From Dactylorhiza incarnata (Eukaryota > Streptophyta > Magnoliopsida > Asparagales > Orchidaceae): 64,000 nt of DNA. Within the stretch, counting starts at the first letter, position 1, and each line of letters starts with the position of its first letter. The stretch lies in the NCBI GenBank assembly GCA_033032865.1, contig JAWHQI010000019.1, positions 11,884,001-11,948,000 of the forward strand, given 5' to 3'. The position numbers were made by a program, and so were the translations under genes. Shown piece by piece: positions 22,333 to 33,452 of the stretch. A model generated the notes under the pieces. That model ran no database searches, was not told the DNA's origin, and worked only from the letters and a program-made list of their open reading frames with translations.

Positions 22333-24444
22333 TGTAAGACCCCTTTTTTCAAACATCCGGGTCTTAGGCCCAGAACCGTCGCTTTGCGGTGACACCCTCG
22401 CTCGGGAAGGTTGCCACCACAAAATGCTGATGCTGCCGGCCAAATCGATCACGAAGAAGCAAAGAAAGATAAGCTAAAAAGAAGGCCAAGTCCATATCAC
22501 ATAGAAAAGGTATAACAACCACAAGAGGTGTCCACATAAATATAACTGAAATGAAAGAGATACAAGGGCTCCTGCCCGATACATCAAAATCTCACTACAA
22601 ATTCACTCGCGGAAGCAAAACAACTAGATCTAAAAGACACTCACGGATCCTGTCATCGGTGCTCCCATACTAGACAGCCCCGCCTCCATCTGCACTGGCC
22701 TCTAGAGCTGCTCCGTCGCCGCGGTCTCCTACAATGATAAGGTCCACCGACCGTTAGTCAAAAAGACTAAGCCAATCCCCCACCCCTCCCCCGGTGACTC
22801 CTAGGCACCGAGCGGGAAGGATGAAGCGGAGGACAAACAAGGGGTAACAACAATAGCAGATGACAGGGTATTATCTACAGGAAAAGATCTACCACTATAC
22901 AGGTATATATAATTATAAATAAAACAGTTAATAAGCATAGCAAGAGCAAGTAAGGAATAAGTAATGTGCAGTAAATAAAGACATGTATATAATAGAGAAG
23001 TAACCATTGATTTATAGGAATGCCCACACAAACCTATAGACCAAGGGGTCGTTTAGCAAGGCCTATCGTATAAGAAGTCTCATAACCGACTTATACGATA
23101 GGGGTAGGGGTTGAAATGCAATGTTTATGCTATGACAGGCAAGGTATGCAGTTATACTATGTTCATACAAGTGCAACTCACCCACTTCGACTCTATGCGC
23201 ATAGACCTTTAGTTCCCCCTTTTGGGAGCTAGCTAGACTCCCAGGATACTCCCGTAGTGGCAAACGGAAGCGGTGGGTTGGGCCTCGCCCACCTCTAGGT
23301 TGGTATATGCACTACCTAACCTAAACCTATCGTACGCCTCAACGCAAAACCGTGGAGCATCTACGTACTCTTACTGGCTGGACCACCAGACTTTTATGGC
23401 TAAGTGCAAATTCCACACTTGCCGAGCCCGAGTACCAACGTCGGTGCAACGACCGTCGACACTAAGGGCCCACCACCTTTTTCATATGCAACATGTTCTA
23501 CTATCTATCTATATACTCCAAACATAAACCACCTGGGCTTAACTTGCCCAACCAAAAACATATCTAAGTCACAAACTCACCGGATCAACAAACCGCACAA
23601 ACCACCACCGAGCCTACAGCCCGGGGTACCAAACAAACTAAACTCCCGTGACAATGGAGTGTGAGTGAATGTGATATTATTTAATCTTGAGCATCTTCTA
23701 TACTCCTACGACTTATGGTTAATCTTGGACTTCCCGAGGGTTACCCCGTAAGGGGCTCGCTACGGTACTAGGAACTGTAATGGGATGACACCCCAAAGTT
23801 CCCTTTCTAAATAAACTTACTGTTATTGGTATCTACCCTTAAGAATTCCCTTCTACCATTTCACTTGAATTAGACCTAAGTGCTTTAAGACACACTAGGG
23901 GCAAGACGATCTACGTCAATCCACAGGACAACCTTACTCTTAACCCACCAAGTACACTTTCCTCACATACACTTCTTGGGGTGGACTTATAACCATCTAA
24001 TCAACCCATGTGCACCATTTGCACACCATTTCGACTTAGTAGGTCACTAAAAATCTAAGTTTCACAGTTTTACTAAACGCAGACCAATCTAACTATATGA
24101 AGCTTATAACTAGAGGTACTCCAAATATTCATCCAACTGACCCAAGATAATTACTGGAGGTCTATCATTGTGTTATAAGGCTAAATCCAGAGAATGATAT
24201 TTTTCCTAATTTATTTAGCATTTATTTTAATTTCTCCAAACATTTATCAAGTATGAAAATGAGCATGATGTGTAAGTAAATCTTATGATATGGCTTTCCA
24301 AAAATTATAATAAATCTATGATGACCAAATAACATCAGAAACAGCATATCATATTTTTACAGTAAGAAATTGTCCTCTAATTTAATTATGTACCATCCAT
24401 CCAAAATTGTAATTCTATGAAGGAACCACCAAAAAGATCAACAC
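22333..24444 (-). repeat. G2 3' LTR, first segment
   Basis: It starts TGTAAGACCCCTTTTTTC and aligns with 52590-54700 in the other LTR. It ends at the left TSD of C (AACAC, 24440-24444). There are no genes; open frames such as those near 23000-23660 are present in both LTR copies only as LTR sequence and have no family features. Confidence 0.9.
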
Positions 24445-25762
24445 TGAAAGTGCACAGTTAACCTCACTAGAATTCTCTAGAGGGGGGGGGGGGGGAATAG
24501 AGATTAAAAATACTTTGTGCAATTATATATATATATATGTAATAATCACAGATTTAAGCTTCCCACACACCAACAAGAATTAAGCAAGTAAAGAAGAAAA
24601 ATAACAAGAAGAAAATCACAGCACAACACAAGGAAATATAGTGGTTCCCCAAACTTTTGGTAGTCCACTCTTCTACCCCCTTTGGTAGGAATTCACTAAC
24701 TTGCACTGAGTCTTTTGATAAGGAGACTCTTAGAACCAGACTGAGTCTTTTGATAAGGAGACTCATAGAACCACTACAACTGAATTTTTTTGAAGAGAGA
24801 TTCTAAAAACTCTTTTACACAGTTTGAAAATGAGATAAGGATAAGAAGAAGAAGTAGAACAAGTAGAAGAACAGAGATCAATATATGTAAGAAGGAATCT
24901 TCTTCCTAGCAAGAAGATTAGAAGCACAAGTATAGTGAATATGATCTCTCTTCTATAGTGAGAAGGAGATTGTAAGCTTTTCTCTCTTTTGTGAGAGCTT
25001 TCAGAATTTGCAGCAGAATGGCTTGAGAAGATGAAGGCTTTTTCTTTTGATGCGACACACTATCTCTTTTCTCAATTTTCTCACTCTTCACTTGGGAGCT
25101 CTTCCTCTTTTTCAAATGTATATGGTGGATCACTTCTTGTCATTCTCTGCCGACCTCCTTCTTATTTATAGCTCTGTTTGAAATATATTGCTAAAGGAGA
25201 ATAATCAATTTAGCAGACAGCGAATTAGAAAGAGATAAGAGTTTCCATAATCAATATTTCTGTAGAAGGAAAAGAATTCATTCTGATTTCAAATAATATC
25301 CATAATAATCTTAATCAAATTAGCCAAGAATCAAATAGAAGGAAAGGCTGATTCAGAACGGCTATAAAAGAATAATATCATTCCATAAAAATCAGATCTA
25401 CAGAAAGAAGGAAAGAGATCAGGCGTGTTTTTGAATTACTTATAGATATCGACGTGCGTCGATTACTATTCGACGTAAACGTCGATTTCATCCTGGCTGG
25501 ACGTCGAGAGGAGAATAAGGAAGGTGCGTCGACAAAGATGCGTCGACTTTATCAAATGCGTCGACTAGAAGTCAGAGGTACGTCGACTATGATTACGTCG
25601 AATTCTTCTAAGAGTTACTTCGACTCATTCTAAAAGAAACGTCGACTATATTTCGACGTTGCGTCGAATACTATTCGACGCATATTTACTTAGCCTAATT
25701 CTTCATACTTAGAATTTATATTCTTCTTAATTCTAGGGGTTAAGATAAATCATTTCCCAACA
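24445..25762 (-). repeat. Sirevirus C 3' LTR
   Basis: This 1,318-bp LTR starts TGAAAGTGCACAG and ends CATTTCCCAACA. It holds a 14-G tract in the TCTAGAGGGGGG...AATAGAG block, two copies of a 34-bp repeat with GAGTCTTTTGATAAGGAGACTC, a minus-strand TATA box TATAAATA at 25163-25170, and TCGACG dyads at 25445-25685. It matches 33453-34759. Confidence 0.92.
25163..25170 (-). promoter_or_regulatory. Candidate TATA box of the C 3' LTR
   Basis: The minus strand reads GAGCTATAAATAAGAAGG. The same box is at 34160-34167 in the 5' LTR. The TCGACG array lies upstream of it in element orientation. Confidence 0.55.
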
Positions 25763-25892
25763 ATCTCCCCCTATTTGTCTTAACCCTATATAGTGAGAAA
25801 TTGTATCAGCTTTTAATCAACAAAGCAAAGCATTTATATAGAGAAGAAATATGCTAAGCAATCATATAACAAGTAATTGTCTTTCACAAGAT
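25763..25892 (-). other. Polypurine tract and 3' untranslated part of C
   Basis: AGGGGGAGAT adjoins the 3' LTR (core 25765-25772). Additional AGGGGGAG copies sit in and around the accessory ORF at 27069-27076, 27105-27112 and 27350-27357. The short rest is AT-rich and non-coding. Confidence 0.75.
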
Positions 25893-27595
25893 TTAAACTA
25901 GAAACTTCTTGTTATACATGAAATTGACAAAAGCAGAATAGAGTTTTCTAGATAAATTTTCAATAGCATCAAAAATATAGCCCCTGGCTCTATCAGGATG
26001 ATCTTGGACATTTCTGATGATTGTGTGCAGTTTCTCTAGGACTTTTTCAGCATCAGGGAGAGTATCATTTATAGAATAGCCCTTGCTGATGATAATTGCT
26101 GCCTTTTCATCAATCATCTCAATTGTAATATTTTGAGGTTTCTTTTGAGTAGGCTTGGGCTTAGGTGGTCCTTTGTTGTCAACCTTTGGCCTATATTTTC
26201 TCTTCTCTGATTGCTATTTCTCAGGGATCTCAGTCATTTTTCCTTTCCCTTTTCAGGGTGAATCATGCCATTTGTCTAATCTTGCAGGTCTTTTGGGCTT
26301 CTTATAGGGAATGTAAATATCTTCTGCACACCCTACACCCATCTTGTGTTTTTGTCCTTTTTCTAGGATGAGCCCTGCCTGAGGATTTTTCTTTTGATAA
26401 GCTTCAACATCAAACAATTTCTTTGGAAGTTTGATGGAAGATTCTGCAAGAATCTGTTCTTTAGTCATCCCCTTCTTGATCTTTTCCAACCAGACATTCC
26501 TCTTATCTTCTACTTCTTTCATAGCTGCTTCATATTCATACAGATCTCTTTCTCTTATTTCTTCATGCATCTTTTCCATGTCAGGATCATGGTACTCCTT
26601 TACAGGACTGTTAGGAGTGATATTAGGCATTTTTTCAAACTTCTTTATCTCCTCAACAGCCTTTCTATATTTCTTTTCCTTTGCATATTCTTTTCTTTCT
26701 TCTTTGGAAAATTTTTGCCAATGAGGGATGGCTTCACTTCTTCTTTTCATTTGTTCTCTTGGTTTTTCCTTAGATAGCTTTTGTGGAGGTAAAGGTAGTA
26801 GAGGAGGTAGAGATGGAGGTTGAAGTGGTGGAAGAGGCAGAGGTGGAGATGTAGTTTTCTCTTTAGAAGGTGAAGGTGGAGAAGGGACTTTTGTAGGAGA
26901 GGGAACATCAGGCAAAATGTCCTCTGGAGGAATATCCTCAAGTAAGGGTGTCTTGAGTTTGATATAGCTGGCAGAGAAGCCAGGAGAATGATGTTGATAT
27001 TCTTCCACACACAAGGGTGCCTCAATCCAGACTTGCCCTTTTAGGTCATCAGAAAAAGTTGTTTCTTCCTCCCCCTGGACTTCTATATTCTGTACTGCAA
27101 CAATCTCCCCCTGAACATATGGGGCATCTACTCTGAATGCTGAATCCACAACATGATCTCCTTCTGTATGATAGGAGGAGGATTCACCAAGGTGTTTGTT
27201 GAAGGTGTAATCAGAATGATTGGAGAAGATTTGAGCCTATGGTAAAAAAATGAAGTTGATTTAATACTTAAGGATAGTATTTAGAGATTGGAGAAGAGTT
27301 AGCGCTGAGCTTTAAGAAAAACCTGGATAGGGGGGTTTCTAGAGCAACTCTCCCCCTGGTTTATATCCTTCAGAAAGGATGTAAACCCTTTTGGCGACAG
27401 AGGTTGTTCTTGAAGAAGAACATGAAGCTCAGGAAGAGAGGCAGAGAGGTTGGCCAATTTGGCTTCACAGGTGGTGAGCATGTCGGCGCACTCATTGGAG
27501 AAGGTGGTCAAACGTGTCTGGCAGTCATTCAGAAGTTATTCCAGAGCATCGTTTATTGTTTTGAGGAGAGCAGATTGAGCAGGGGTTGGCGCCAT
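25893..27595 (-). pseudogene. Accessory (env-like position) ORF of Sirevirus C, broken
   Basis: It starts at 27595 with MAPTPAQSALLKTINDALE, then meets a TAA at 27536-27538. The frame goes on to about 27299 (MLTTCEAKLANLSASLPELH, likely helical). After a frameshift comes the longest open part (27149-26253, 298 codons): acidic N-terminus, a Pro/Ser-rich stretch with PPLPLPPLQPPSLPPLL, then a long charged helix-prone segment (WQKFSKEERKEYAKEKKYRK and onwards) ending in a basic tail. More stops follow before the end near 25893. There is no transmembrane segment or signal peptide in the open part, so a true envelope function is not supported. It occupies the Sirevirus 3' accessory position, and the function is unknown. 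Confidence 0.65.
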
Positions 27596-28227
27596 TGATA
27601 CAGAGAGAGAGGTAGAAGATGAATATTTTGGCGGTTTGGGAGAGTATGAGTTATGAAATAAGAAGTGTTATTTAAAGGAGGTGAAACGTCAAAAAGGAAA
27701 CAGAAATCAAGGTATATTAGTTAACCAATCGTCAAAAGAAGAAGGGAATATTTGTTTCCTGTATTATTATGAAGTCGACGTTACGTCGAATTGGAGTCGA
27801 CGCATGGTCAATGTGTCGGAGCATCTATGACGTTGGTCATTGATGTCGACGTATGCGTCAATATGGAGTCGACGCTCCGTTGAAACATTGTCAGCCTAAT
27901 GTCCTATCGACGTGGTCGCAGACTTACGTCGATATTAGATCGACGGTGCGTCGATAAGGGATCGACGTATCTTTGTCTTTAAGAAATCAATGTTAGCGTC
28001 GAGTTCCTCTCGACGGTGCGTCGATAGGTAATCGACGTATCTGTAAGTACTTGCTTAGTTGTTCTGATCTCTTTTAGATTTCCCCAACAATGATGTTTAC
28101 AAGCTTCCACCAAGCATTCCCAAAGTGTTGATAAAGTAAGTATGCTTAGTTTCATCTAAGGGTTTGGTAAAAATGTCTGCTCTTTGACTATCTGTAGGAA
28201 TATATTCTAAGGTTATCTTACCTTTTT
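27596..28227 (-). other. C spacer between accessory ORF and pol, with TCGACG array
   Basis: No gene is visible. From about 27770 to 28045 the sequence is packed with GTCGACG, TCGACGTATGCGTC, ATCGACGGTGCGTCGAT and CTCGACGGTGCGTCGAT, the same motif family as in the LTRs. The last ~150 bp before 28228 still code for the downstream end of pol in another frame (KVRADIFTKPL-like region), with a break near 28230. Confidence 0.65.
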
Positions 28228-30048
28228 CTACATTGTCTCTAAGAAAGTGATGATGATCTCTATATGTTTGGCTCTACTATGAAGAACTGGGTTGGATGCT
28301 ATGGATATGGCACTAGAGCTATCAATATGAATTTTAGAGTTATTGACTTCCAATTTATAGTCAAGAAGCTGATTTTGCATCCAGAGGATTTGTGAACAAC
28401 AGCTCCCAGCAGCTATATATTCAGCTTTAGTTGTTGAGGTTGAGACTGAAGTTTGTTTCTTACTGAACCATGATATTAATCTGTGACCTAGGAATTGGCA
28501 AGTACCAGATGTGCTTTTTCTATCAACCCTACAACCAGCATAGTCTGCATATGAGAATCCTATTAATTCAAAGTTTGTTTCTGCTGAGTACCACAGACCT
28601 AGTTCAGGTGTTCTCTTTAGATATCTAAGAATCCTTTGTACATAGGTAAGATGGGATTCTTTTGGATCAACCTGAAATCTTGCACATATGCAGGTTGCAA
28701 ACATAATGTCAGGTCTGCTAGCTGTTAGATAGAGAAGGGATCCTATGATTGCCCTATATGTCTTTTGATTTACTGATTTTCCCTTATCATCCTTTTCTAT
28801 AATGGCATTAGTTGCCATATGTGTTTTCATTGTAGAGGCTGATTCCATACCAAACTTTTTGATTAATTCTCTAGTGTATTTAGATTGTGAGATAAAGATT
28901 CCTTCACTGCTTTGTTTCACTTGTAGCCCTAAGAAATAAGAGAGTTCTCCCATGCTACTCATTTCAAATTTTGATTGCATTAGATTAGCAAATCTTTTAT
29001 AAAGTTTGGGATGAGTTGAGCTAAAGATGATGTCATCTACAGAGATTTGAACAAGAAGGAGTTGATTTTTATGGGTTCTAGTAAAAAGTGTTTTATCTAC
29101 TTTTCCTCTTTCAAAAGAATTTTCTAAAAGGAAATTGGAGAGAGTTTCATACCAGGCTCTAGGTGCTTGCTTAAGACCATAAAGTGCTTTGTTAAGTCTA
29201 TAAACAAAGTTAGGTGAGGAGGGATTGACAAAACCTGGTGGTTGCTCTACATACACCTCTTCTTGAAGGTCACCATTCAGAAAAGCACTCTTGACATCCA
29301 TCTGGTAGACTTTCATCTTCATGAAGGCTGCATAGGCAAGAAAGAGTCTGATTGCTTCCAATCTGGCTACTGGAGCAAAGGTTTGATTGTAGTCTATTCC
29401 TTCTTCTTGTCTGTATCCTTGTGCTACAAGTCTTGCATTATTCCTGACAATTACTCCAGTGGAATCTAGTTTGTTTCTGTATACCCATTTTGTACCAATA
29501 ACTGGGTAGTTTCTTGGTCTCTCAACTAAGTTCCACACTTTGTTTCTCTCAAATTGGCTTAGTTCTTCTTGCATGGCTATAATCCAGTGAGGATCACAAT
29601 TTGCTTCCTCAAACTTCTTTGGTTCAACTTGAGATAAGAAGCATTGGAGCATCATCCCATTTGAGACTTGGTGTCTTGTTCTCACTCCAGTATTGGGGTC
29701 TCCAATTACTTGGGATTGTGGATGATTTTTCATATTGATCCCTGTCCTGCTTGAATTTTTCAGATGCTCTTCTTCCTCATTAACAATGGGATCATTGTCA
29801 AATTGTTCTTCCTGAACTATGTTCTCTTGTGGGAGTTGGTTTTGATTGCTCTTCTCTGAACCTTCTTCATGCTCTTGTTCAGACTCCTCACTTGGTTCCT
29901 GTAGCTGGTTTTCTTTCCTAGTGTCTTTGTTCTCTAGAGTCAGTTGTTCAAGCTGAGTCTTTATGTTGCTATTTTCCTGTGGAAAAGGATTGGTGGAAGA
30001 TTCCTCCCCCTTAAACAGCATGTTAGTTTCATCAAATGTAATGTGCAT
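28228..30048 (-). CDS. pol: C pol: reverse transcriptase and RNase H
   Basis: An open stretch of 606 codons. The first ~130 residues are an acidic, Gln/Glu-rich linker after integrase. The RT (RVT_2 type) then runs from about residue 155 ([20 protein letters not shown]), through [40 protein letters not shown] and [14 protein letters not shown], to the catalytic motif, here ISVDDIIF instead of the usual YVDD: both Asp are kept but the Tyr is Ser. RNase H follows from about residue 500 ([54 protein letters not shown]). The enzyme copied element RNA into DNA in virus-like particles. The frame ends slightly early, and integrase upstream is broken, so it is probably inactive. It is not a host gene. 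Confidence 0.9.
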   Translation of the reverse strand: MHITFDETNMLFKGEESSTNPFPQENSNIKTQLEQLTLENKDTRKENQLQEPSEESEQEHEEGSEKSNQNQLPQENIVQEEQFDNDPIVNEEEEHLKNSSRTGINMKNHPQSQVIGDPNTGVRTRHQVSNGMMLQCFLSQVEPKKFEEANCDPHWIIAMQEELSQFERNKVWNLVERPRNYPVIGTKWVYRNKLDSTGVIVRNNARLVAQGYRQEEGIDYNQTFAPVARLEAIRLFLAYAAFMKMKVYQMDVKSAFLNGDLQEEVYVEQPPGFVNPSSPNFVYRLNKALYGLKQAPRAWYETLSNFLLENSFERGKVDKTLFTRTHKNQLLLVQISVDDIIFSSTHPKLYKRFANLMQSKFEMSSMGELSYFLGLQVKQSSEGIFISQSKYTRELIKKFGMESASTMKTHMATNAIIEKDDKGKSVNQKTYRAIIGSLLYLTASRPDIMFATCICARFQVDPKESHLTYVQRILRYLKRTPELGLWYSAETNFELIGFSYADYAGCRVDRKSTSGTCQFLGHRLISWFSKKQTSVSTSTTKAEYIAAGSCCSQILWMQNQLLDYKLEVNNSKIHIDSSSAISIASNPVLHSRAKHIEIIITFLETM

Positions 30049-31310
30049 AGATTCTTCAATTCTGAGAGTTCTCCTGTTATAGCATCTATAAGCTTTACTA
30101 GATGATGAGTACCCCAGAAATATTCCATCATCAGACTTCTTGTCAAATTTGGCAAGATGATCTTTCCCACTATTTAGGATAAAGCAAGCACATCCAAATA
30201 TTTTAAAGTATTTAACAATGGGTGTTTTTCCTTCAGAAGCTCATATAAAGTTTTTGACTTAATTTTGTGTATGAGGCTTCTATTTAGAACATAGTTTGCA
30301 GTGTTGACTGCTTCAGCCCAGAAGTTTGTTGGTAATCCTGATTCTGCAAGTAAGGTCCTTCCTGATTCAATTAAAGTTCTATTCTTTCTTTCACCAACTC
30401 CAGTTTGTTGAGGAGTTCTAGGGGCTGAAAAACTTTGTTTAATACCTATATCCTCACAGAAACTACTAATTAACTAATTTTCAAATTCAGTCCCATGATC
30501 ACTCCTGATAATTGAAACATGAGTATTAAACTCAGATTGAATCTATCTTATGAATCTTGAGAGAATCTTATGGGTTTCAGGCTTAGCCCTTAGAAAGAAT
30601 ACCCAGCTGAACCTAGAATAGTCATCTACAATGACTAAGGTATAAGACTTTCCACCCAAGCTTTGAGTGGATATGTGACCAAAGAGATCCATGTGCAGTA
30701 AGTAGAGGATCCTAGGGGAGTCATCCTTACCAATTAGTTTGAAGGATGACTTGGTCTGTTTTCCTAGTTGGCAAGGTTTGCATGGAGAGTCCTTAGAGAA
30801 TCTACCCTTTGGTAGGCCTCTGACTAGGTTATTCTTTGATAATTTACTAATGGTTTTGTGGTTTAGATGACCCAGTCTCCTATGCCATAATTCACTTTTA
30901 TTAATAATATTGTTGAACAAACAAACTTCTGTGGGTGAGGAGCTAAAGTCTACTATATATAACTTCCCTTTTCTAATTCCATTGAGTACTATGGCACCAG
31001 TCTTGATATCAATAATATGGCAAAATAGTGTGGTGAATTTTACCTCATACTTGCCACTGTCACATATCTGACTTATACTTATCAGATTGTGCGTCAGTCC
31101 TTTGACTACTGCCACATTCTTGAAGGTGACTTTCCCTTCTTTGAAATCTCCAAAGCCCATGGTTTGGCCATAGCTAGAATCTCCAAAAGTCATTGGTGGT
31201 CCAAGTCTATCCTCAAAATTGATTAATAGGTTTTTGTACCCTGTCATGTGCATGGAGCATCCACTGTCCAAGTACCACACCAGCCTGGAGATGTGATACA
31301 TCTGCACATA
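30049..31310 (-). pseudogene. pol: C pol: protease and integrase, broken
   Basis: The protease active site is WYLDSGCSMHMTG (about 31270). The GAG-pre-integrase zinc-binding region is ELWHRRLGHLNHKTISKL with CKPCQLGKQTKSSF. The integrase core has its first Asp in LLHMDLFGHIS, its second in IIRSDHGTEFEN and its Glu in QQTGVGERKNRTL. The frame is open from 31307 to 30543, then hits TAG codons near 30541 and 30474, and a frameshift lies near 30237. It starts in a frame +1 to gag and overlaps the end of gag by about 95 bp. All catalytic residues are recognisable, but the polyprotein is interrupted. Confidence 0.85.
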
Positions 31311-33354
31311 AGATTGTAAACATTAGTTTGGACCCTCCTAAGTTGGGTCCCTTCTTCCCAACAATGAAAGGTTTAATGAAAGAATAAGTGGGTTTTTCAG
31401 AATATCCTTCCTCCTTTAGGGGTATTGGCTTATCATACCAATTGTCTTTGGTAATGTTGCAGAAATAGTGTTCATAATAAAAGGAAATGGATTGAGAAGA
31501 CTTTATGGAAAAGGAGACATTTATGTTAGATTGGTTGCGTCGATATGAATTCGACGTATGTTTAAAGTTGCGTCGAGTGAAAGTCGACGCTTCCTTCATT
31601 CTGTGGTTACTTTTAGTCGAAGCACATGAGAGATTGCGTCGATTGGAAGTCGACGTATTTTGGTGTCTGCGTTGATTAGAAATCGATGCATTATTTGAGT
31701 TGCGTTGAGTAGAATTCGACGTACTTCGATAATGATTCGACGCAAATTTGTTTCTTTTCTGAGGATATTTTCCTAGAATTCCTTCATATATAGTGGGACT
31801 ATTTTTGTTAAAAATAGTGGTTGTTTGTGATCTTTCTCCTGTCAAATGATTTTCCCTAGTGAAGTGAATAGGATGTCTCCAGATAGATTTGCTGGGTGAT
31901 TGAGGTTTGGGTTCTAAGTCAGTGTTATATTCTAGTTGTCTAAATCTATCAGTGAGATTGTTAGAGATATTCTTGAGCTTCTGACTTCTGCCATTTAGAG
32001 AGTCTTCAAAAGCTTTTGCCTTTGCTAGCTCATTTCTTAGTGCTTGATTTTCAGTATTGATTTTATTTAGTTGTTCCTCTGAGAGTCCTAGACTGAGCTC
32101 ATAGTTTTTATGTTGTGTATTCATTTGTTTGAGATTGTTTAGTTCATTTCTTAGTTCCTTTACCTCTTTCTCAGATTTGACTAGATCTAAACAGAATTCT
32201 TTGAAACTATTTTTGAAATCAGTGGAAGAGAAATCTATATCATCAAATATATTTACCAGAGATGTATCTTCAGGCTTTTCAGTAGCCATCAAACAGGTTT
32301 CCTCTTGCTTAGCCTTTTCCTGATCATCTTCAGATGAGGTACTCCCTTCAGATTCTGAATCACTCCATGATTGAGCAATGAACCCTTTCTCTTTCTTCTT
32401 CTTCTTCTTTAGATCTGTTCTTTTCAGATCTTTCATATTGCTGATCTCTTTAGGACATTCAGGTGCAATGTGTCCAGGTTCCCTGCAAGAGTAACATATA
32501 ATCTCTTTATTAGGAGTTTTATCATACCTTGTTCTTGAGTCTCTCCTTCTGGATCCTTCTGTTTTGATCCACTTCTTGAACCTTCTGGCCAGTAGACTGA
32601 TCAGCTCTTCATCATTTGTAGAGGGTTCACCTTCAGTAGCCTTCAAAGCAATGCTCTTTTCTTTTGAGAGTGGAGAAGCCTTTTCTATCTCTTCTTTCTC
32701 AGCTCTTGTTTTCAACAGCTGTTCATAAGATCTTAATTTACCCAACAGGACATCTGTTGAGATTTCTATTTGACTTCTGGAGTCTTTAATTGGCCAGATT
32801 CTTGAATCCCAAGAGCTAGGGAAGCAAGTTAGCAATTTGTCATTTATCTCAGTGAGAGATATGTCCTTCTCAAGTGTTTTTAGCTCATTTATTATGAGGC
32901 TGAATCTGGCATACATGTCAGCAACACTTTCATTTTCTTTCTTTTGGAAGTTTTCATATTGAGAGATGAGTAATGCCTTTTTATCCTTCCTCTCATCAGC
33001 ACTCCCTTCTACCATTTTATTGAGAGCTTCCCATATTTCCTTAGCTGACTCATATTCAGCAATCTTTTGGAAGATTTCATCTGAGAGGGTTGAGACTAAG
33101 ATATTCATAGCCTTGGCATCACATGCTTGAGCTTTCTTTTCTTCATCTGTCCATTCAGCCTTTAGAGCAAGTGTTTGTGTGACCTTTCCACTTGAGTCCT
33201 TCTCGAATGGCTTGGGAGGACCTGTCATAATAACATCAAATAATTCTCCATCAATAGAGTTTAGATAAATTTTAATTCTTGTTTTCCAAAGTGCAAACTT
33301 TTCAAGGTTGCAAATTGGTGGTCTGGTGGAAGCATAATCTTTGATTTTTGCCAT
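31213..33354 (-). CDS. gag: C gag (713 codons, open)
   Basis: This is a copia-type Gag, forming the virus-like particle. It starts MAKIKDYASTRPPICNLEKF, followed by a UBN2-type capsid region (FALWKTRIKIYLNSIDGELF, KKALLISQYENFQKKENES, FPSSWDSRIW). A nuclear-signal-like basic stretch and the zinc knuckle CYSCREPGHIAPEC (C-x2-C-x4-H-x4-C) lie around residues 290-305. An acidic Ser/Glu region, a coiled-coil-prone part (about residues 390-480) and a Ser/Asn/Arg-rich repeated part (about 535-605) follow; the last is encoded by a TCGACG-motif array at 31536-31745. The last ~20 codons read past the gag-pol junction, probably after a small upstream frameshift, because the usual WVP end seen in A and B is replaced. 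Otherwise intact. The PBS lies 85 bp upstream. Confidence 0.9.
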   Translation of the reverse strand: MAKIKDYASTRPPICNLEKFALWKTRIKIYLNSIDGELFDVIMTGPPKPFEKDSSGKVTQTLALKAEWTDEEKKAQACDAKAMNILVSTLSDEIFQKIAEYESAKEIWEALNKMVEGSADERKDKKALLISQYENFQKKENESVADMYARFSLIINELKTLEKDISLTEINDKLLTCFPSSWDSRIWPIKDSRSQIEISTDVLLGKLRSYEQLLKTRAEKEEIEKASPLSKEKSIALKATEGEPSTNDEELISLLARRFKKWIKTEGSRRRDSRTRYDKTPNKEIICYSCREPGHIAPECPKEISNMKDLKRTDLKKKKKKEKGFIAQSWSDSESEGSTSSEDDQEKAKQEETCLMATEKPEDTSLVNIFDDIDFSSTDFKNSFKEFCLDLVKSEKEVKELRNELNNLKQMNTQHKNYELSLGLSEEQLNKINTENQALRNELAKAKAFEDSLNGRSQKLKNISNNLTDRFRQLEYNTDLEPKPQSPSKSIWRHPIHFTRENHLTGERSQTTTIFNKNSPTIYEGILGKYPQKRNKFASNHYRSTSNSTQRNSNNASISNQRRHQNTSTSNRRNLSCASTKSNHRMKEASTFTRRNFKHTSNSYRRNQSNINVSFSIKSSQSISFYYEHYFCNITKDNWYDKPIPLKEEGYSEKPTYSFIKPFIVGKKGPNLGGSKLMFTILCADVSHLQAGVVLGQWMLHAHDRVQKPINQF

Positions 33355-33438
33355 GTGAAAAATAATTTTTAGAAATATATATATATATAAGAAGTAGGAT
33401 CTTTTTGATCAAGGAGTTAACCTTTTTAGATCAACCTC

Positions 33439-33450
33439 GCTTTGATACCA
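33439..33450 (-). other. Primer binding site of Sirevirus C
   Basis: The minus strand reads TGGTATCAAAGC two bases after the 5' LTR end, complementary to initiator Met-tRNA. Confidence 0.88.
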
Positions 33451-33452
33451 AT

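Noticed and set aside
24554..24766. Similar open frames at 24554-24766 and 33553-33927 as a conserved small gene with a hydrophobic end
   Set aside because: They are the two LTR copies of element C; the frame contains the LTR minisatellite and has no homology I recognise.
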